From a virus: DNA of 62,216 nucleotides. Positions within the stretch are counted from its first letter, which is position 1; every line of letters begins with the position of its first letter. The translations under genes and the position numbers were made by a program. Shown in pieces: positions 7,947 through 16,713 of this stretch. The stretch is from the IMG/VR virus record IMGVR_UViG_3300046357_000001, positions 1 through 62,216 of that record; one strand, 5' to 3'. Under the pieces are notes generated by a model. That model had not been told where the DNA came from and searched no databases. It worked only from the letters and a program-made list of their open reading frames with translations.

Positions 7947-8696
7947 ATGGCGAATTTAGGCGTAATACGTTCAATAACGCAAGTAGGTACATACGAACCC
8001 TTTGAGCTTCAAGTAGCTCGTGGCCAGATTACGGGCCATGAAGTGGTCAACGTCTTTGGTTACGCATCTGCGGTCAGTACCAGCTTTGTGTCTATGTGGG
8101 AAAACAACGCTGCGTATGTGTTTCCTACTGTTGCTTCGACTATGGTTGTGTCTAGTAGCTCGGCTTCTGACACGGCAGTCAGCGTTCAAATCTTTGGCCT
8201 AGATGCAGACTACAACCGCATTACGGAAGTAGTTGCGTTGAACGGCACAAGTGATGTGGCGACAACAAAAGTGTATTGGCGCATCAACAACGTGATAACT
8301 ACTGTTGGAGCTGCTGTTGGAACCGTGTACGTTAAGAACGCAGGCGGCACGACCTATGCGCAAATTGCTATCGGCAGCGGTAAAACAAACATGTCTGTTT
8401 ACACTGTCCCTGCGGGCTACACAGCGTACATGACTCAGTTCGATGCATTCTCATCTACCTCGGTAACTTCTGGCGTATTTGCGACCATCAGAGCACTTAT
8501 TACAAGCTCCACAAACATCAGTAACGTCGTTATTGCCGCTCCGTTTTTAAACACTTTTGCGGTCACACGACCATACCCAAATGCAATTGTTGAAAAATCA
8601 GACTTTCAGTTGCAATGTAAATCTAGTGGCGCAGGCTTAGGCATCGGCGTTTTAGGCATCGGCGTCTTGATTAAAAATGCTTTGACGAGTTCTTAA
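7947..8696 (+). CDS. Virion structural protein
   Basis: A 249-residue beta-rich protein. The opening (GVIRSITQVGTYEPFELQVA) and internal segments such as MSVYTVPAGYTAYMTQF resemble phage particle proteins found between capsid and neck genes in aquatic podovirus-like phages. It has no catalytic motif. A Gly/Ile repeat (LGIGVLGIGVLI) is near the C-terminus. It has a good ribosome-binding site (AGGAGAGACAAG) and ends directly against the next start. Confidence 0.7.
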   Translation: MANLGVIRSITQVGTYEPFELQVARGQITGHEVVNVFGYASAVSTSFVSMWENNAAYVFPTVASTMVVSSSSASDTAVSVQIFGLDADYNRITEVVALNGTSDVATTKVYWRINNVITTVGAAVGTVYVKNAGGTTYAQIAIGSGKTNMSVYTVPAGYTAYMTQFDAFSSTSVTSGVFATIRALITSSTNISNVVIAAPFLNTFAVTRPYPNAIVEKSDFQLQCKSSGAGLGIGVLGIGVLIKNALTSS

Positions 8697-8945
8697 ATGG
8701 ACTTGATGATCTGGAACATCGTATTGTCTGCCGGTATGGGCCTTACTACATGGGTGCTCAAGGAGAAGTCTGATGAAATCAAACGTATCGGAATCCTCCT
8801 TAGCAAAACCCGCGAAGAAGGCGCTGAAAAGTACATCACCAAAACGGAAGTCCACGCGGACATTAACCGGGTCTTGGACAGGCTTGATCGCTTGGATGAG
8901 AAACTGGACCGACTTATGGAGAAGCACCATGCCCAGCAGCAGTAA
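8697..8945 (+). CDS. Small membrane-anchored coiled-coil protein
   Basis: An 82-residue protein with an N-terminal hydrophobic segment (residues ~4-20, IWNIVLSAGMGLTTWVL) followed by a charged helix that is probably coiled coil (RVLDRLDRLDEKLDRLMEK). Its start abuts the stop of the preceding gene and its end overlaps the next start by 17 bases. Function unknown. Confidence 0.7.
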   Translation: MDLMIWNIVLSAGMGLTTWVLKEKSDEIKRIGILLSKTREEGAEKYITKTEVHADINRVLDRLDRLDEKLDRLMEKHHAQQQ

Positions 8946-9318
8946 AAAGCAACACAATTTCATGGCCGCGATTGCACACTCGCCATCGTTTGCCAAGAAA
9001 GTAGGCGTCCCACAGTCCGTGGGGCAAGACTTCAGCAAAGCCGATAAAGGCAAGAAATTTTCAAAAGGTGGTGACACTATGGCTAAATTCGATCCAAAGT
9101 CCTTGTTCAAAGGCAAAGAGTCAATGAGTGAAGAACTCAAAGAAGCTAAAGCAATCAAGTCTGGCAAGATCAGCCCTATGCAGTATGCCAAGGGTGAGAA
9201 GTCTGAGCCTGTGAAAAAGATGGCTAAGGGCGGTTTTGTGCGTTCAGCTGACGGTGTTGCTTCTAAGGGTAAAACCAAGGGCACACAGGTCACCATGAAG
9301 CGCGGCGGCAAGTGCTAA
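8929..9318 (+). CDS. Lys/Gly-rich basic virion-associated protein
   Basis: A 129-residue, strongly basic protein (many KGK, KKM and KGG segments). ATG at 8929, inside the previous gene's end, is chosen because the sequence from MPSSSKKQHNF onward looks protein-like, whereas upstream in-frame residues are a shadow of the overlapping gene. Such basic proteins could bind packaged DNA or the capsid interior. The end (MKRGGKC) is followed by another basic protein. Confidence 0.7.
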   Translation: MPSSSKKQHNFMAAIAHSPSFAKKVGVPQSVGQDFSKADKGKKFSKGGDTMAKFDPKSLFKGKESMSEELKEAKAIKSGKISPMQYAKGEKSEPVKKMAKGGFVRSADGVASKGKTKGTQVTMKRGGKC

Positions 9319-9330
9319 GCTGAGACGATC

Positions 9331-9696
9331 ATGTTGGCCAGCCGCGGTATGGGGGCCGTCTCCCCCTCTAAAATGCCCAAGGGCAAAAAGGTTACCCGCA
9401 AGGATAACCCCAACGAGGTTGAGATGTACGCCGACGGCGGTAAGGTCAAGTCTCCAGCGTGGACACGCAAAGAAGGCAAGGCTGAAGCCGGCGGTTTGAA
9501 TGCCAAGGGGCGTGCCTCCTACAACAAAGCAAACCCCGGCAAGCCCGGTCTGAAGGCCCCACAGCCTGAAGGCGGCAGCCGCAAGGATTCGTTTTGCGCG
9601 AGGATGTCGGGGATGAAAGCTAAATTGACCGGAGAGAAGGCCAAGAAAGACCCGAACTCTCGGATCAATAAATCTTTGAGGGCTTGGAAGTGTTGA
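9331..9696 (+). CDS. DUF6321-like basic protein
   Basis: A 121-residue basic protein. Residues ~45-120 contain the pattern PAWTRKEGK...GGLNAKGRASYNKANPGKPGL and a closing RKDSFCARMSGMK...DPNSRINKSLRAWKC, which I recognise as the DUF6321 domain common in phages of aquatic bacteria. The biochemical role of this domain is not established; the setting suggests a virion component. The endonuclease gene that follows starts inside its 3' end. Confidence 0.75.
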   Translation: MLASRGMGAVSPSKMPKGKKVTRKDNPNEVEMYADGGKVKSPAWTRKEGKAEAGGLNAKGRASYNKANPGKPGLKAPQPEGGSRKDSFCARMSGMKAKLTGEKAKKDPNSRINKSLRAWKC

Positions 9697-10130
9697 GCGC
9701 TAAACGCACTTGGGGGCGAATCCCAAAATCGGCAGACGAGCACGGTAGATACCGTTGCAGTAAGTGCCACGAGTGGAAGCCGCCAGAGTTGTTTAATAAA
9801 AACAAAAACCAAGTGTCTGGGCTGAACTACGCATGTAAGGTCTGTGCAAAAGAAACCACGCGAAAGTACAATCTTCCGGCAAAATACGGCATTTCTTCGG
9901 CGCAGTTTGCGGAAAAGTTACTGGCCCAAGGTGGAAAGTGTGCTTGCTGCAATGTGTCTTTTGAATTTGATGGCAACCGTAACACACGTCCTTGTGTTGA
10001 CCACAACCACACAACCAACGAAGTGCGGGACTTGCTTTGTGGTAAATGCAATTTAGCTGCGGGTAATGTTGCGGACAGCTCGCTTAAAGCCAAGCAGCTC
10101 GCGGCGTATTTAAAAAAATGGAAATGCTAA
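9690..10130 (+). CDS. Endonuclease VII-like HNH homing endonuclease
   Basis: A 146-residue protein of the recombination endonuclease VII type: paired zinc-binding cysteines (RCSKC near the N-terminus and ACKVC about 30 residues later), then CVDHNHTTNEVRDLLCGKCN, the His-His-Asn nuclease core. In phage genomes such small genes lodged between structural genes are usually freestanding homing endonucleases rather than the true resolvase. GTG at 9690 is preferred (GAGGG 7 bases upstream); TTG at 9693 or 9684 are alternatives. Its last residues (WKC) echo those of the preceding gene, and it abuts the next start exactly. Confidence 0.82.
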   Translation: MLSAKRTWGRIPKSADEHGRYRCSKCHEWKPPELFNKNKNQVSGLNYACKVCAKETTRKYNLPAKYGISSAQFAEKLLAQGGKCACCNVSFEFDGNRNTRPCVDHNHTTNEVRDLLCGKCNLAAGNVADSSLKAKQLAAYLKKWKC

Positions 10131-11051
10131 ATGGCAAACACCTCTGGAACCGCTGGATTTAACCTAGACCTCACCGAACTGGTTGAGGAGGCGTTTGAAC
10201 GCGTCGGTTCAGAGCTGCGCACTGGTTACGACCTGAAGACCGCTCGACGGTCTCTGAACCTTTTGTTCGCCGACTGGGCGAACCGTGGCGTGAATATGTG
10301 GACGTTTGAGCAGGGCACGATTAACCTCGTGCAAGGCCAGAACACATACGCGCTACCCAACGACACCGTGGACCTGCTCGAACACGTGATTCGTACGCAG
10401 GCCAATAGCATTAGCAACCAAGCCGACCTGACCATCACGCGTATCAGTGTTTCTACCTATGCTACGCTCCCAAACAAACTGCAACAAGCCCGTCCAATTC
10501 AGGTATGGGTACAGCGTTTGGACGGCCAACAGTCAGACATAGGAGCTACGCTTGCATCAACAATCACCTCGACAGATTCCACGATTGTTCTTACCGACGC
10601 AACTGGACTACCGTCAACCGGTTTCATCAAACTTGATTCCGAGTTCATTCAGTACGGCTACATCACGGGCAACACTTTATACAACTGCTTCCGTGGCCAG
10701 AACAACACAACCGCAGCAGCTCACACCGCTGGTGCGGCCACATACTGGGCTCGCCTCCCTGCTGTAACCGTTTGGCCGACACCTGACAATGCTCAGCAGT
10801 ATCAGTTCGTGTACTGGCGTATGCGCCGCGTGCAAGATGCCGGTGGTGGTGTGAACGTCATGGACGTGCCTTTCCGTTTCGTGCCCTGCATGACCGCTGG
10901 CTTGGCCTACTACTTGGCGCTTAAAGTGCCCGGTGGTCTGGAGCGCTTGCAGGTCTTGAAGGCCCAGTACGATGAGGCTTGGGAGATTGCCGCAGGTGAA
11001 GACCAAGAGAAGGCAGCGATCCGGTTCGTGCCGCGTCAGATGTTCATCTAA
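10131..11051 (+). CDS. Head-tail adaptor / neck protein with inserted beta module
   Basis: A 306-residue protein. Its N-terminal region (residues ~12-60, LTELVEEAFERVGSELRTGY then LNLLFADWANRG) is helical and resembles the gp4/SU10-type adaptor proteins that dock beneath the portal. After residue ~138 comes a ~68-residue module (TSTDSTIVLTDATG...NCFRGQNNTTAAAHTAGAAT) that recurs in the 20640-22817 protein. The C-terminal ~95 residues return to adaptor-like sequence (YWRMRRVQDAGG...). Start follows directly on the endonuclease stop; the stop overlaps the next start (TAATG). Confidence 0.7.
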   Translation: MANTSGTAGFNLDLTELVEEAFERVGSELRTGYDLKTARRSLNLLFADWANRGVNMWTFEQGTINLVQGQNTYALPNDTVDLLEHVIRTQANSISNQADLTITRISVSTYATLPNKLQQARPIQVWVQRLDGQQSDIGATLASTITSTDSTIVLTDATGLPSTGFIKLDSEFIQYGYITGNTLYNCFRGQNNTTAAAHTAGAATYWARLPAVTVWPTPDNAQQYQFVYWRMRRVQDAGGGVNVMDVPFRFVPCMTAGLAYYLALKVPGGLERLQVLKAQYDEAWEIAAGEDQEKAAIRFVPRQMFI

Positions 11052-11440
11052 TGGGTAATCGTTTCTCCTCCGGCAAAAACAGCATCGCTGAGTGCGATCG
11101 CTGTGGCTTTCGCTTTAAGCTGACGCAGCTCAAGCGTGAGGTGGTGAAAACGAAGAACTACGAGCTCATGGTGTGCGGCCCTTGTTGGGACCCTGACCAC
11201 CCACAGTTGCAACTAGGTATGTACCCGGTTGATGACCCACAGGCCGTACGTAACCCACGTCCTGACCGCAGTTATGTGGCATCAGGGCTGCTGACCGATG
11301 GCTATCAAGGCCAAGGCAGTCGCATCATACAATGGGGCTGGAACCCTATTGGCGGCTCAAGCAGCTTTGATGCGCCATTAACACCAAATGACTTGATTGG
11401 TGTTGGCCAACTTGGTACACTTACTATATCAACGACGTAA
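11051..11440 (+). CDS. Small zinc-binding structural-module protein
   Basis: A 129-residue protein with a treble-clef-like set of cysteines: CDRC near residues 15-18 and CGPC near 42-45, a likely zinc site. The C-terminal half is Gly/Ser-rich (IGGSSSFDAP). The start overlaps the adaptor stop (TAATG). Likely a neck or tail accessory protein on the basis of location; exact role unknown. Confidence 0.75.
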   Translation: MGNRFSSGKNSIAECDRCGFRFKLTQLKREVVKTKNYELMVCGPCWDPDHPQLQLGMYPVDDPQAVRNPRPDRSYVASGLLTDGYQGQGSRIIQWGWNPIGGSSSFDAPLTPNDLIGVGQLGTLTISTT

Positions 11441-11450
11441 GGAGTCGAAC

Positions 11451-11639
11451 ATGACATTTAGAAAAGCAGCAGACGGTGTTACCAAATCAGGTAAGACTGA
11501 AGGTAAAAATCTTGGCGATAGCGGCCCAACCGTTTCCATCAAAGATGGCGGCAAGAGTTCCAAAGGTGGCAAAACTGATGCAGACATGCTCAAACTGGGC
11601 CGAGGTCTGGCTAAGATTGCAAATCAAAAGCGAGGTTAA
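11451..11639 (+). CDS. Small Lys/Gly-rich protein
   Basis: A 62-residue, basic, Gly- and Lys-rich protein (KSGKTEGKNLG, KSSKGGK). ATG at 11451 has a good Shine-Dalgarno sequence (AAGGAGTCGAAC), so the longer in-frame form starting at 11397 is rejected. It resembles the basic proteins at 8929-9696 in composition. Confidence 0.7.
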   Translation: MTFRKAADGVTKSGKTEGKNLGDSGPTVSIKDGGKSSKGGKTDADMLKLGRGLAKIANQKRG

Positions 11640-11640
11640 T

Positions 11641-11880
11641 ATGGCCAAAATCAACAATTTACCAGCAGCAACTTATGCTAAGCCTCACGGCCCCAATGCC
11701 AAAGCGACAAAGATGACAGACCCAAACACTTTGGCTGCCAATCAAATGACGCTTAAAACAGCTTGCCCACGCGTAAGCGCTGGCGATCCCGCACGTGATG
11801 ACGTCAAGACTTCGGGCATCAAAATCCGCGGTACAGGCGCAGCTACCAAGGGCGTAATGGCTCGCGGTCCAATGGCATAA
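11641..11880 (+). CDS. Small basic hypothetical protein
   Basis: A 79-residue protein beginning one base after the previous stop (ATG at 11641; GAGG at 11630-11633). Low complexity, rich in Ala, Lys, Thr and Gly, ending in RGTGAATKGVMARGPMA. Unknown; probably a particle component given its neighbours. Confidence 0.65.
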   Translation: MAKINNLPAATYAKPHGPNAKATKMTDPNTLAANQMTLKTACPRVSAGDPARDDVKTSGIKIRGTGAATKGVMARGPMA

Positions 11881-11883
11881 GAC

Positions 11884-12615
11884 ATGAACTACACCGAGTT
11901 GTTTAACACGATCAAGTCGTACTGCGAAAACGATTTCGCGGAATCGACGTTTACTAACCCCACAGGGGGCGTAACAGTCGTTGCAAGTTCGGAGCAAGTA
12001 AACCTGTTCATCCGTCAGGCCGAGCAACGCATTTACAACACGGTGCAGCCTCCAGTGCTGCGTAAGAACTTATACGGTTCGTTGTCCGCAGGTGAGAAAT
12101 ACTTGAACTTGCCTGATGATTTTTTAGCGGTGTACTCGTTGGCGGTGTTGACTGACCCAACGGCTGGTGTGCTTGATAGCCCGCAAGAGTTCTTGCTGAA
12201 CAAAGACGTTAGTTTCGTTCGCCAAGCATACCCAACACCGACAGATACAGGCTTGCCCAAGTATTACGCGTTGTTCGGTATGACTGTGGGCGACAACGTC
12301 CCCACCCCGTATAAGCAGTACTCTTTGATTGTTGGACCAACGCCAGACCTTGCGTACAGCGTTGAGCTGCACTACTACCACTACCCGCAATCTATTGTGG
12401 ACGTTGGCACATCATGGTTAGGCGATAATTTCGACTCCGTGCTGTTGTATGGTGCGCTGCTTGAGGCAATCGTGTTCATGAAGGGCGAAACGGACATTGC
12501 AACAATGTACAAAGCTAGGTACGATGACGCAATGGGTTTATACAAACAAATGGGTGACGGTAAAGAGCGTCAAGACGCGTACCGTTCTGGTCAAGTTCGA
12601 GTACCCGTGCAATAA
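11884..12615 (+). CDS. Phage adaptor protein (SU10-type head-tail connector)
   Basis: A 243-residue protein opening with YTELFNTIKSYCENDF and then VNLFIRQAEQRIYNTVQPPV, LPDDFLAVYSLAV and a helical C-terminus (LLYGALLEAIVFMKGETD). This arrangement matches the adaptor family of podoviruses such as SU10, which forms a ring between portal and tail. The tyrosine-rich YSVELHYYHYPQ strand lies in the middle. Together with the 10131 protein it makes up the neck. The family is assigned from recalled motif order. Confidence 0.75.
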   Translation: MNYTELFNTIKSYCENDFAESTFTNPTGGVTVVASSEQVNLFIRQAEQRIYNTVQPPVLRKNLYGSLSAGEKYLNLPDDFLAVYSLAVLTDPTAGVLDSPQEFLLNKDVSFVRQAYPTPTDTGLPKYYALFGMTVGDNVPTPYKQYSLIVGPTPDLAYSVELHYYHYPQSIVDVGTSWLGDNFDSVLLYGALLEAIVFMKGETDIATMYKARYDDAMGLYKQMGDGKERQDAYRSGQVRVPVQ

Positions 12616-12636
12616 CGGAATTTTTGGAGCATCACA

Positions 12637-13059
12637 ATGGCTATTACACAATCCCTTGCAACGAGCTTCAAAGTTCAGCTTTTGCAAGGCTCGCAAAACT
12701 TTTCAAGCGACACGTTTAAAGTTGCGCTGTTCACTTCTTCTGTAGTACTCGGCCCCACCACAACCGCGTACAGCACAGCAAATGAGATTTCCGGCGCTGG
12801 GTACACCGCTGGCGGTAACACACTGACGGTCTCTACCCCGCCCACATCTGGCGGCACTACGGCGTTTATCTCCTTTGCTAACACCTCATGGACAAACGCT
12901 TCGTTTACTGCTCGTGGGGCGCTGCTCTACAACGCCACAAATGGCAATGCCTGTGTGGCAGTGTTCGACTTCGGCGCAGACAAAACGGTAGTGGCCGGTA
13001 CGTTCACCATCACTTTCCCTGCTGCTGACGCAACAAGCGCCATCATCCGTATTGCTTAA
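12637..13059 (+). CDS. Small beta-rich tail/virion protein
   Basis: A 140-residue protein with FKVALFTSS near residue 30, ISGAGYTAGGNTLTV, then ISFANTSWTNASFTARGALLYN. This pattern recurs in phage structural proteins lying before tail fibre genes. It is uncharged and beta-rich, with a good ribosome-binding site (TTTTTGGAGC). A tail-tip or fibre-base role is inferred. Confidence 0.7.
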   Translation: MAITQSLATSFKVQLLQGSQNFSSDTFKVALFTSSVVLGPTTTAYSTANEISGAGYTAGGNTLTVSTPPTSGGTTAFISFANTSWTNASFTARGALLYNATNGNACVAVFDFGADKTVVAGTFTITFPAADATSAIIRIA

Positions 13060-13071
13060 TCGGGAGTCAAC

Positions 13072-14697
13072 ATGGCACTTGTTCTTAATGATCGCGTTTT
13101 AGAGACCTCTACCTCAACAGGTACAGGTACTTTTACGCTGGCTGGAGCCCCAAGCGGATTCCAGTCTTTCTCTGCCGGTATCGGTAGCAGCAACACGACG
13201 TACTACTGTATCGTCAATAGCAGCGCGGATGAGTGGGAAGTGGGTCTCGGTACTCTGGATTCGGGTGCCACCGTGCTTACGCGCACCACTGTCTACCAAT
13301 CGTCTAACAGCAACAACGCTGTGACCTTTACGGCGGGCGTGAAGAACGTCTTCTGTACATACCCATCCAGCAAGTCTGTGAACTTGGACCCGGGCGGTTT
13401 CCTGACTTTGGGTACGCCAAGCGGTACGACGTTCACAAACTCCCTTGCTCAGTTTTACGCAAACGTTAACAGCTATGCGCAGTTGCTCTTACAAAACACC
13501 AATGCGGGAAACGCGGCATCTACTGACCTAGTGCTGACTGCAGACACTGGCACAGACACTAGCAACTACTTTGATTTTGGTATCAACAGCTCTACGTACG
13601 CAGACCCGGCATACACTGCTGTTGGGCCTGTAGATAGCTACGCAATTGCTTCGGGTGGAAACTTAGCCATCCTTGCTAGCACCTCCGGCAAGTCGATTAA
13701 GTTCTTCCAAGGCGGCACGCTGGCGGCAAATGAAGTTGCTCGTTTTGCTCCAACTACGAACAACGTGCTGATTGGCACTACCGCTGACACTGCGGGTGTT
13801 CGGTTGAAAATTGTTGGTGGTTCAGCACAAGTGGCGGGTGTGATTGAGTCGACTTCTGGCGGATTCAAGTTCCCCAACGGCCAAATACAGACTGCGTCCG
13901 TGCAGCCTACCCAAGTCACTGTTGGCTTGGGCGGTGTAGGCGCGGTTGTGCAGTCATACAACTACTCGTTCCGTGACGCCAGTGCAAACACATCGAGCAT
14001 TATCAACATGGCCCCTACAGCAAAAGCCGCTAATACGGTGATTGCGCTTGGTACGACCGCTGGGGGTTCTTCCTACACAACGGGCACGTACTACAACGTG
14101 CCGTTGACTGGTGGCACAGGTTCCGGCTTGGTCGCATCGTCCATCACTGTGGCAGTAGGTGCTGTGACTTCGGTCAACCTATACAACGTGGTCGGTGCTT
14201 TTGCTAACGGCACAATTGTTGGCGGTTCTGGATATACCAACGGTACGTACTTCAACGTGCTTTTGACCGGCGGTTCTGGTACAAGCGCTACCGCTACTTC
14301 CGTTACCGTATCCGGCGGCGTCGTGACTTCGGTGGTTATTGCCGCCACAGGTACAGGTTTTAACTACCTTGCTGGCGATGTGCTGACAGCCTCTACGGCA
14401 ATTCTCGGCGCAGGTTCTGCGTTTACATACACCTTAGCCGCAGTTGCAGGCGCTACGGCATCAGGCTCTGGGTATTCTTACGGCGATACGCTGTCTGCTG
14501 CGGCAGCTTCTATCGGCGGTACTGGTTCTGGTTTTTCTAGCCCTGTCGCTTTGCTGTCGGGTGGCGGGGATGAACTGGAAATGGACGGACTGAAGGTAGC
14601 GGCGTCTTGCACGACAGCCGGTATCATCAACATCTACATCGACGCAAGCCCCGGATACATTGCCGGCGGTCGCACTTTTGCTTACACTCTCGGTTAA
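13072..14697 (+). CDS. Tail fibre-like protein with repeated beta modules
   Basis: A 541-residue protein. The N-terminal ~110 residues (VGLGTLDSGATVLTRTTVY... then GVKNVFCTYPSSK) look like the particle-binding head domain of phage fibres. Residues ~330-520 contain three related modules of the form GGS-YTTGTYYNVPLTGGTG...VTSV, each with Gly/Thr-rich strands, typical of receptor-binding or fibre shafts. No chaperone-cleaved peptidase or lyase motif is visible. Start has GGGAGTCAAC upstream. A receptor-binding role is inferred. Confidence 0.75.
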   Translation: MALVLNDRVLETSTSTGTGTFTLAGAPSGFQSFSAGIGSSNTTYYCIVNSSADEWEVGLGTLDSGATVLTRTTVYQSSNSNNAVTFTAGVKNVFCTYPSSKSVNLDPGGFLTLGTPSGTTFTNSLAQFYANVNSYAQLLLQNTNAGNAASTDLVLTADTGTDTSNYFDFGINSSTYADPAYTAVGPVDSYAIASGGNLAILASTSGKSIKFFQGGTLAANEVARFAPTTNNVLIGTTADTAGVRLKIVGGSAQVAGVIESTSGGFKFPNGQIQTASVQPTQVTVGLGGVGAVVQSYNYSFRDASANTSSIINMAPTAKAANTVIALGTTAGGSSYTTGTYYNVPLTGGTGSGLVASSITVAVGAVTSVNLYNVVGAFANGTIVGGSGYTNGTYFNVLLTGGSGTSATATSVTVSGGVVTSVVIAATGTGFNYLAGDVLTASTAILGAGSAFTYTLAAVAGATASGSGYSYGDTLSAAAASIGGTGSGFSSPVALLSGGGDELEMDGLKVAASCTTAGIINIYIDASPGYIAGGRTFAYTLG

Positions 14698-14711
14698 CTA
14701 AGGAGCTTCAA

Positions 14712-15392
14712 ATGGCTATCATTCAATCAGGTGCTAACAGCACAGTTCTTCAAACAGTGGACCCAACAATGACAGCGGCGCACATTTCTGTGCGTCCTTC
14801 AGAGTGTTTGGGTGCATACGAGATGGGCGTTACGTCTGGCGTGTACACTCTCGCCGCCGCAGGGTCTACCGCCTTCTCGTTCCGCTGGGCTCCCGCTACA
14901 AGTACAAACCTATGCTTGATCCGCCGGATTGAGATTGGCTTCTCCACAATCACAGCGTTTACCACTGCGCAGTCTTTGCAGTTCTCTTTGCAGGCTGCGC
15001 GTCAATGGACAGCTAACGATACGGGCGGTTTAACTGCTGCGTTTACGCAGACCAACACTGGTAAATTGCGCACTACGATGCCTACATCGGCTTTTGCTGG
15101 TGGTGGTCAAATCATGATCGCTAACACCGGCGCTAACACTGCGGGTACACGTACCTTGGACACTCAAGCCATGGCATTTGTAAACGGCACATCGACAACC
15201 GTTGGTACTACTATGCCAGCCACACCGATTTACCAGCACCAGACTGGCGACTACCCGATGATTCTTGCAGCTAACGAAGGCTTCATTATCAACAACGTGC
15301 AGACTATGGCCGTTGCGGGCGCTATCAACTTGTACGTAAACGTCGAGTGGTTTGAGCTGGCGGCTACTACCGGCAACGCAATCGCTTACTAA
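14712..15392 (+). CDS. Beta-rich virion/tail protein
   Basis: A 226-residue protein of low charge (FSFRWAPATSTNLCLIRRIEIGF, then LYVNVEWFEL near the C-terminus). ATG at 14712 follows AAGGAGCTTCAA, so the longer in-frame form from 14607 is rejected. It follows a fibre-like protein in the same operon and ends before a TTCG hairpin. Probably part of the tail or capsid surface. Confidence 0.7.
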   Translation: MAIIQSGANSTVLQTVDPTMTAAHISVRPSECLGAYEMGVTSGVYTLAAAGSTAFSFRWAPATSTNLCLIRRIEIGFSTITAFTTAQSLQFSLQAARQWTANDTGGLTAAFTQTNTGKLRTTMPTSAFAGGGQIMIANTGANTAGTRTLDTQAMAFVNGTSTTVGTTMPATPIYQHQTGDYPMILAANEGFIINNVQTMAVAGAINLYVNVEWFELAATTGNAIAY

Positions 15393-15396
15393 AAAC

Positions 15397-15412
15397 GGGG
15401 GCTTCGGCCCCT
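15397..15412 (+). terminator. TTCG hairpin
   Basis: Stem GGGGC / GCCCC with a TTCG loop immediately after the 15392 stop. A T-run is absent (CTCTCG follows), so termination would be partial. It is the third TTCG hairpin placed after a structural gene in this phage. Confidence 0.55.
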
Positions 15413-15429
15413 CTCGTTGAAAGGCACTC

Positions 15430-15654
15430 ATGTTTGGTTTAGCTCCATTTGCCGGCGCTCCGTTTTCGAGTGCCTTACAGTTCACATCCACAGTACCTGT
15501 GACGGGTTTCGCCGCCACTGCGCAGTTGGGTGCTTTGGGCCTACAAAGCGGTATCAGCTTAACTCTAGCGGGTGTTGGGGCGACTGCCTCTTTAGGTACC
15601 TTAAATGCCAACAAGGGCCCAGTGACATGGACATCGGTAATCACGGCGCAATAA
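15430..15654 (+). CDS. Small structural-module protein
   Basis: A 74-residue protein (MFGLAPFAGAPFSS...), rich in Ala, Thr, Gly and Leu, with GTLNANKGPVTWTS near its end. Its start lies 18 bases after the hairpin with GAAAGG upstream. An overlapping frame starting at 15417 is judged a shadow because of its Arg/Cys/His-rich composition. Unknown function. Confidence 0.65.
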   Translation: MFGLAPFAGAPFSSALQFTSTVPVTGFAATAQLGALGLQSGISLTLAGVGATASLGTLNANKGPVTWTSVITAQ

Positions 15655-15655
15655 G

Positions 15656-15877
15656 ATGAAACAGACAACCCCTACACGTATTCTTGAAGACGGAACCATC
15701 GAACCTGCGCACGAGGTGGAGGTCGTCTGTTCGCATTGTCAAGACCCAGTGAGCCAAGAAGAATCGCAGACTGGTGTTTGCACGTCTTGTGGACAGCCGT
15801 GGGCTCCTTCGCAGAGCGTCAATGTGTTTGCCTCCTCGCTCCCTTCGCTCACAGTAGACGTATTCAAATTCACATAA
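15656..15877 (+). CDS. Small zinc-ribbon protein
   Basis: A 73-residue protein with CSHC (residues ~25-28) and CTSCG (~43-47), a zinc-ribbon-like pair of knuckles, followed by a hydrophobic C-terminus. It starts one base after the previous stop. The role is unknown; similar small zinc proteins accompany fibre genes in related phages. Confidence 0.7.
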   Translation: MKQTTPTRILEDGTIEPAHEVEVVCSHCQDPVSQEESQTGVCTSCGQPWAPSQSVNVFASSLPSLTVDVFKFT

Positions 15878-15886
15878 AGGGGCGAC

Positions 15887-16705
15887 ATGTCTTCAGGATT
15901 TTCACCCGACTTACGTATCGAACTCATCGGCACCGGCGACCAAGCCGGTGTATGGGGCGCTACGACCAACACAAACCTAGGCACCGTTCTTGAGAGCGCG
16001 ATTGCAGGTTACCTCTCTGTCAGCGTTGTTGCAGCCGCACAAGCGCTTGTTGCGGAGTACGGTACGGCCGATCAGGCGCGGTATGCGGTCATTGCATTTA
16101 CCACCCTTACCGGTGCAAACTTTGCGGTGTACGCCCCACCAAGCCCTAAGATGTATGTTATTTACAACACAACGGCGTATACGGCGACGGTCTACAACTC
16201 GACCCTGCTAGGCGACACTACTGCGGCAGGTACAGGCGTAGCCGTCCCCGCAGGTAAGGTAATGACAATTTGGAGCGACGGCACAAACTTCGCCCCCCAA
16301 AACACCCACCTAAACGCCCCGACGTTTACATCCCTCGCTTTAGGCACACCGGTCTCAGGTACGCTGACAAATGCCACAGGCTTGCCTATTTCTTCCGGTG
16401 TTGTCGGTCTTGGTACTGGAGTTTCTACTGCATTGGGTTTGAACGTCGGTAGTGCTGGCGCTCCAGTGGTAAACGGCGGGAGTTTGGGCACACCATCCTC
16501 CGGCGCATTGACAAACTGCACGTTCCCTATCCTGAACCAAAGCACAACTGGCACTGCTGCAGGGCTTTCCGGCAGTAACTGGACTGTGACACTCTCGGGT
16601 ACAAAAATTTACTTTGCTTTTGGTGGGGTAAACAAAGCATCCATCGACAGTTCAGGTAACTTGGTTGTGGTTGGCAACGTGACTGCCTTTGGCGCTATTA
16701 CGTAA
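15887..16705 (+). CDS. Tail fibre-type protein
   Basis: A 272-residue protein that opens with LRIELIGTGDQAGVWGATT, a signature I associate with the N-terminal domain of phage fibre or baseplate-distal proteins. A beta-rich region with YVIYNTTAYTATVYN follows, then a Gly/Thr/Ser shaft ending in DSSGNLVVVGNVTAFG, a common fibre C-terminal pattern. AAAGGGGCGAC precedes the start. A host-recognition role is inferred. Confidence 0.75.
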   Translation: MSSGFSPDLRIELIGTGDQAGVWGATTNTNLGTVLESAIAGYLSVSVVAAAQALVAEYGTADQARYAVIAFTTLTGANFAVYAPPSPKMYVIYNTTAYTATVYNSTLLGDTTAAGTGVAVPAGKVMTIWSDGTNFAPQNTHLNAPTFTSLALGTPVSGTLTNATGLPISSGVVGLGTGVSTALGLNVGSAGAPVVNGGSLGTPSSGALTNCTFPILNQSTTGTAAGLSGSNWTVTLSGTKIYFAFGGVNKASIDSSGNLVVVGNVTAFGAIT

Positions 16706-16713
16706 GGTGCGCT

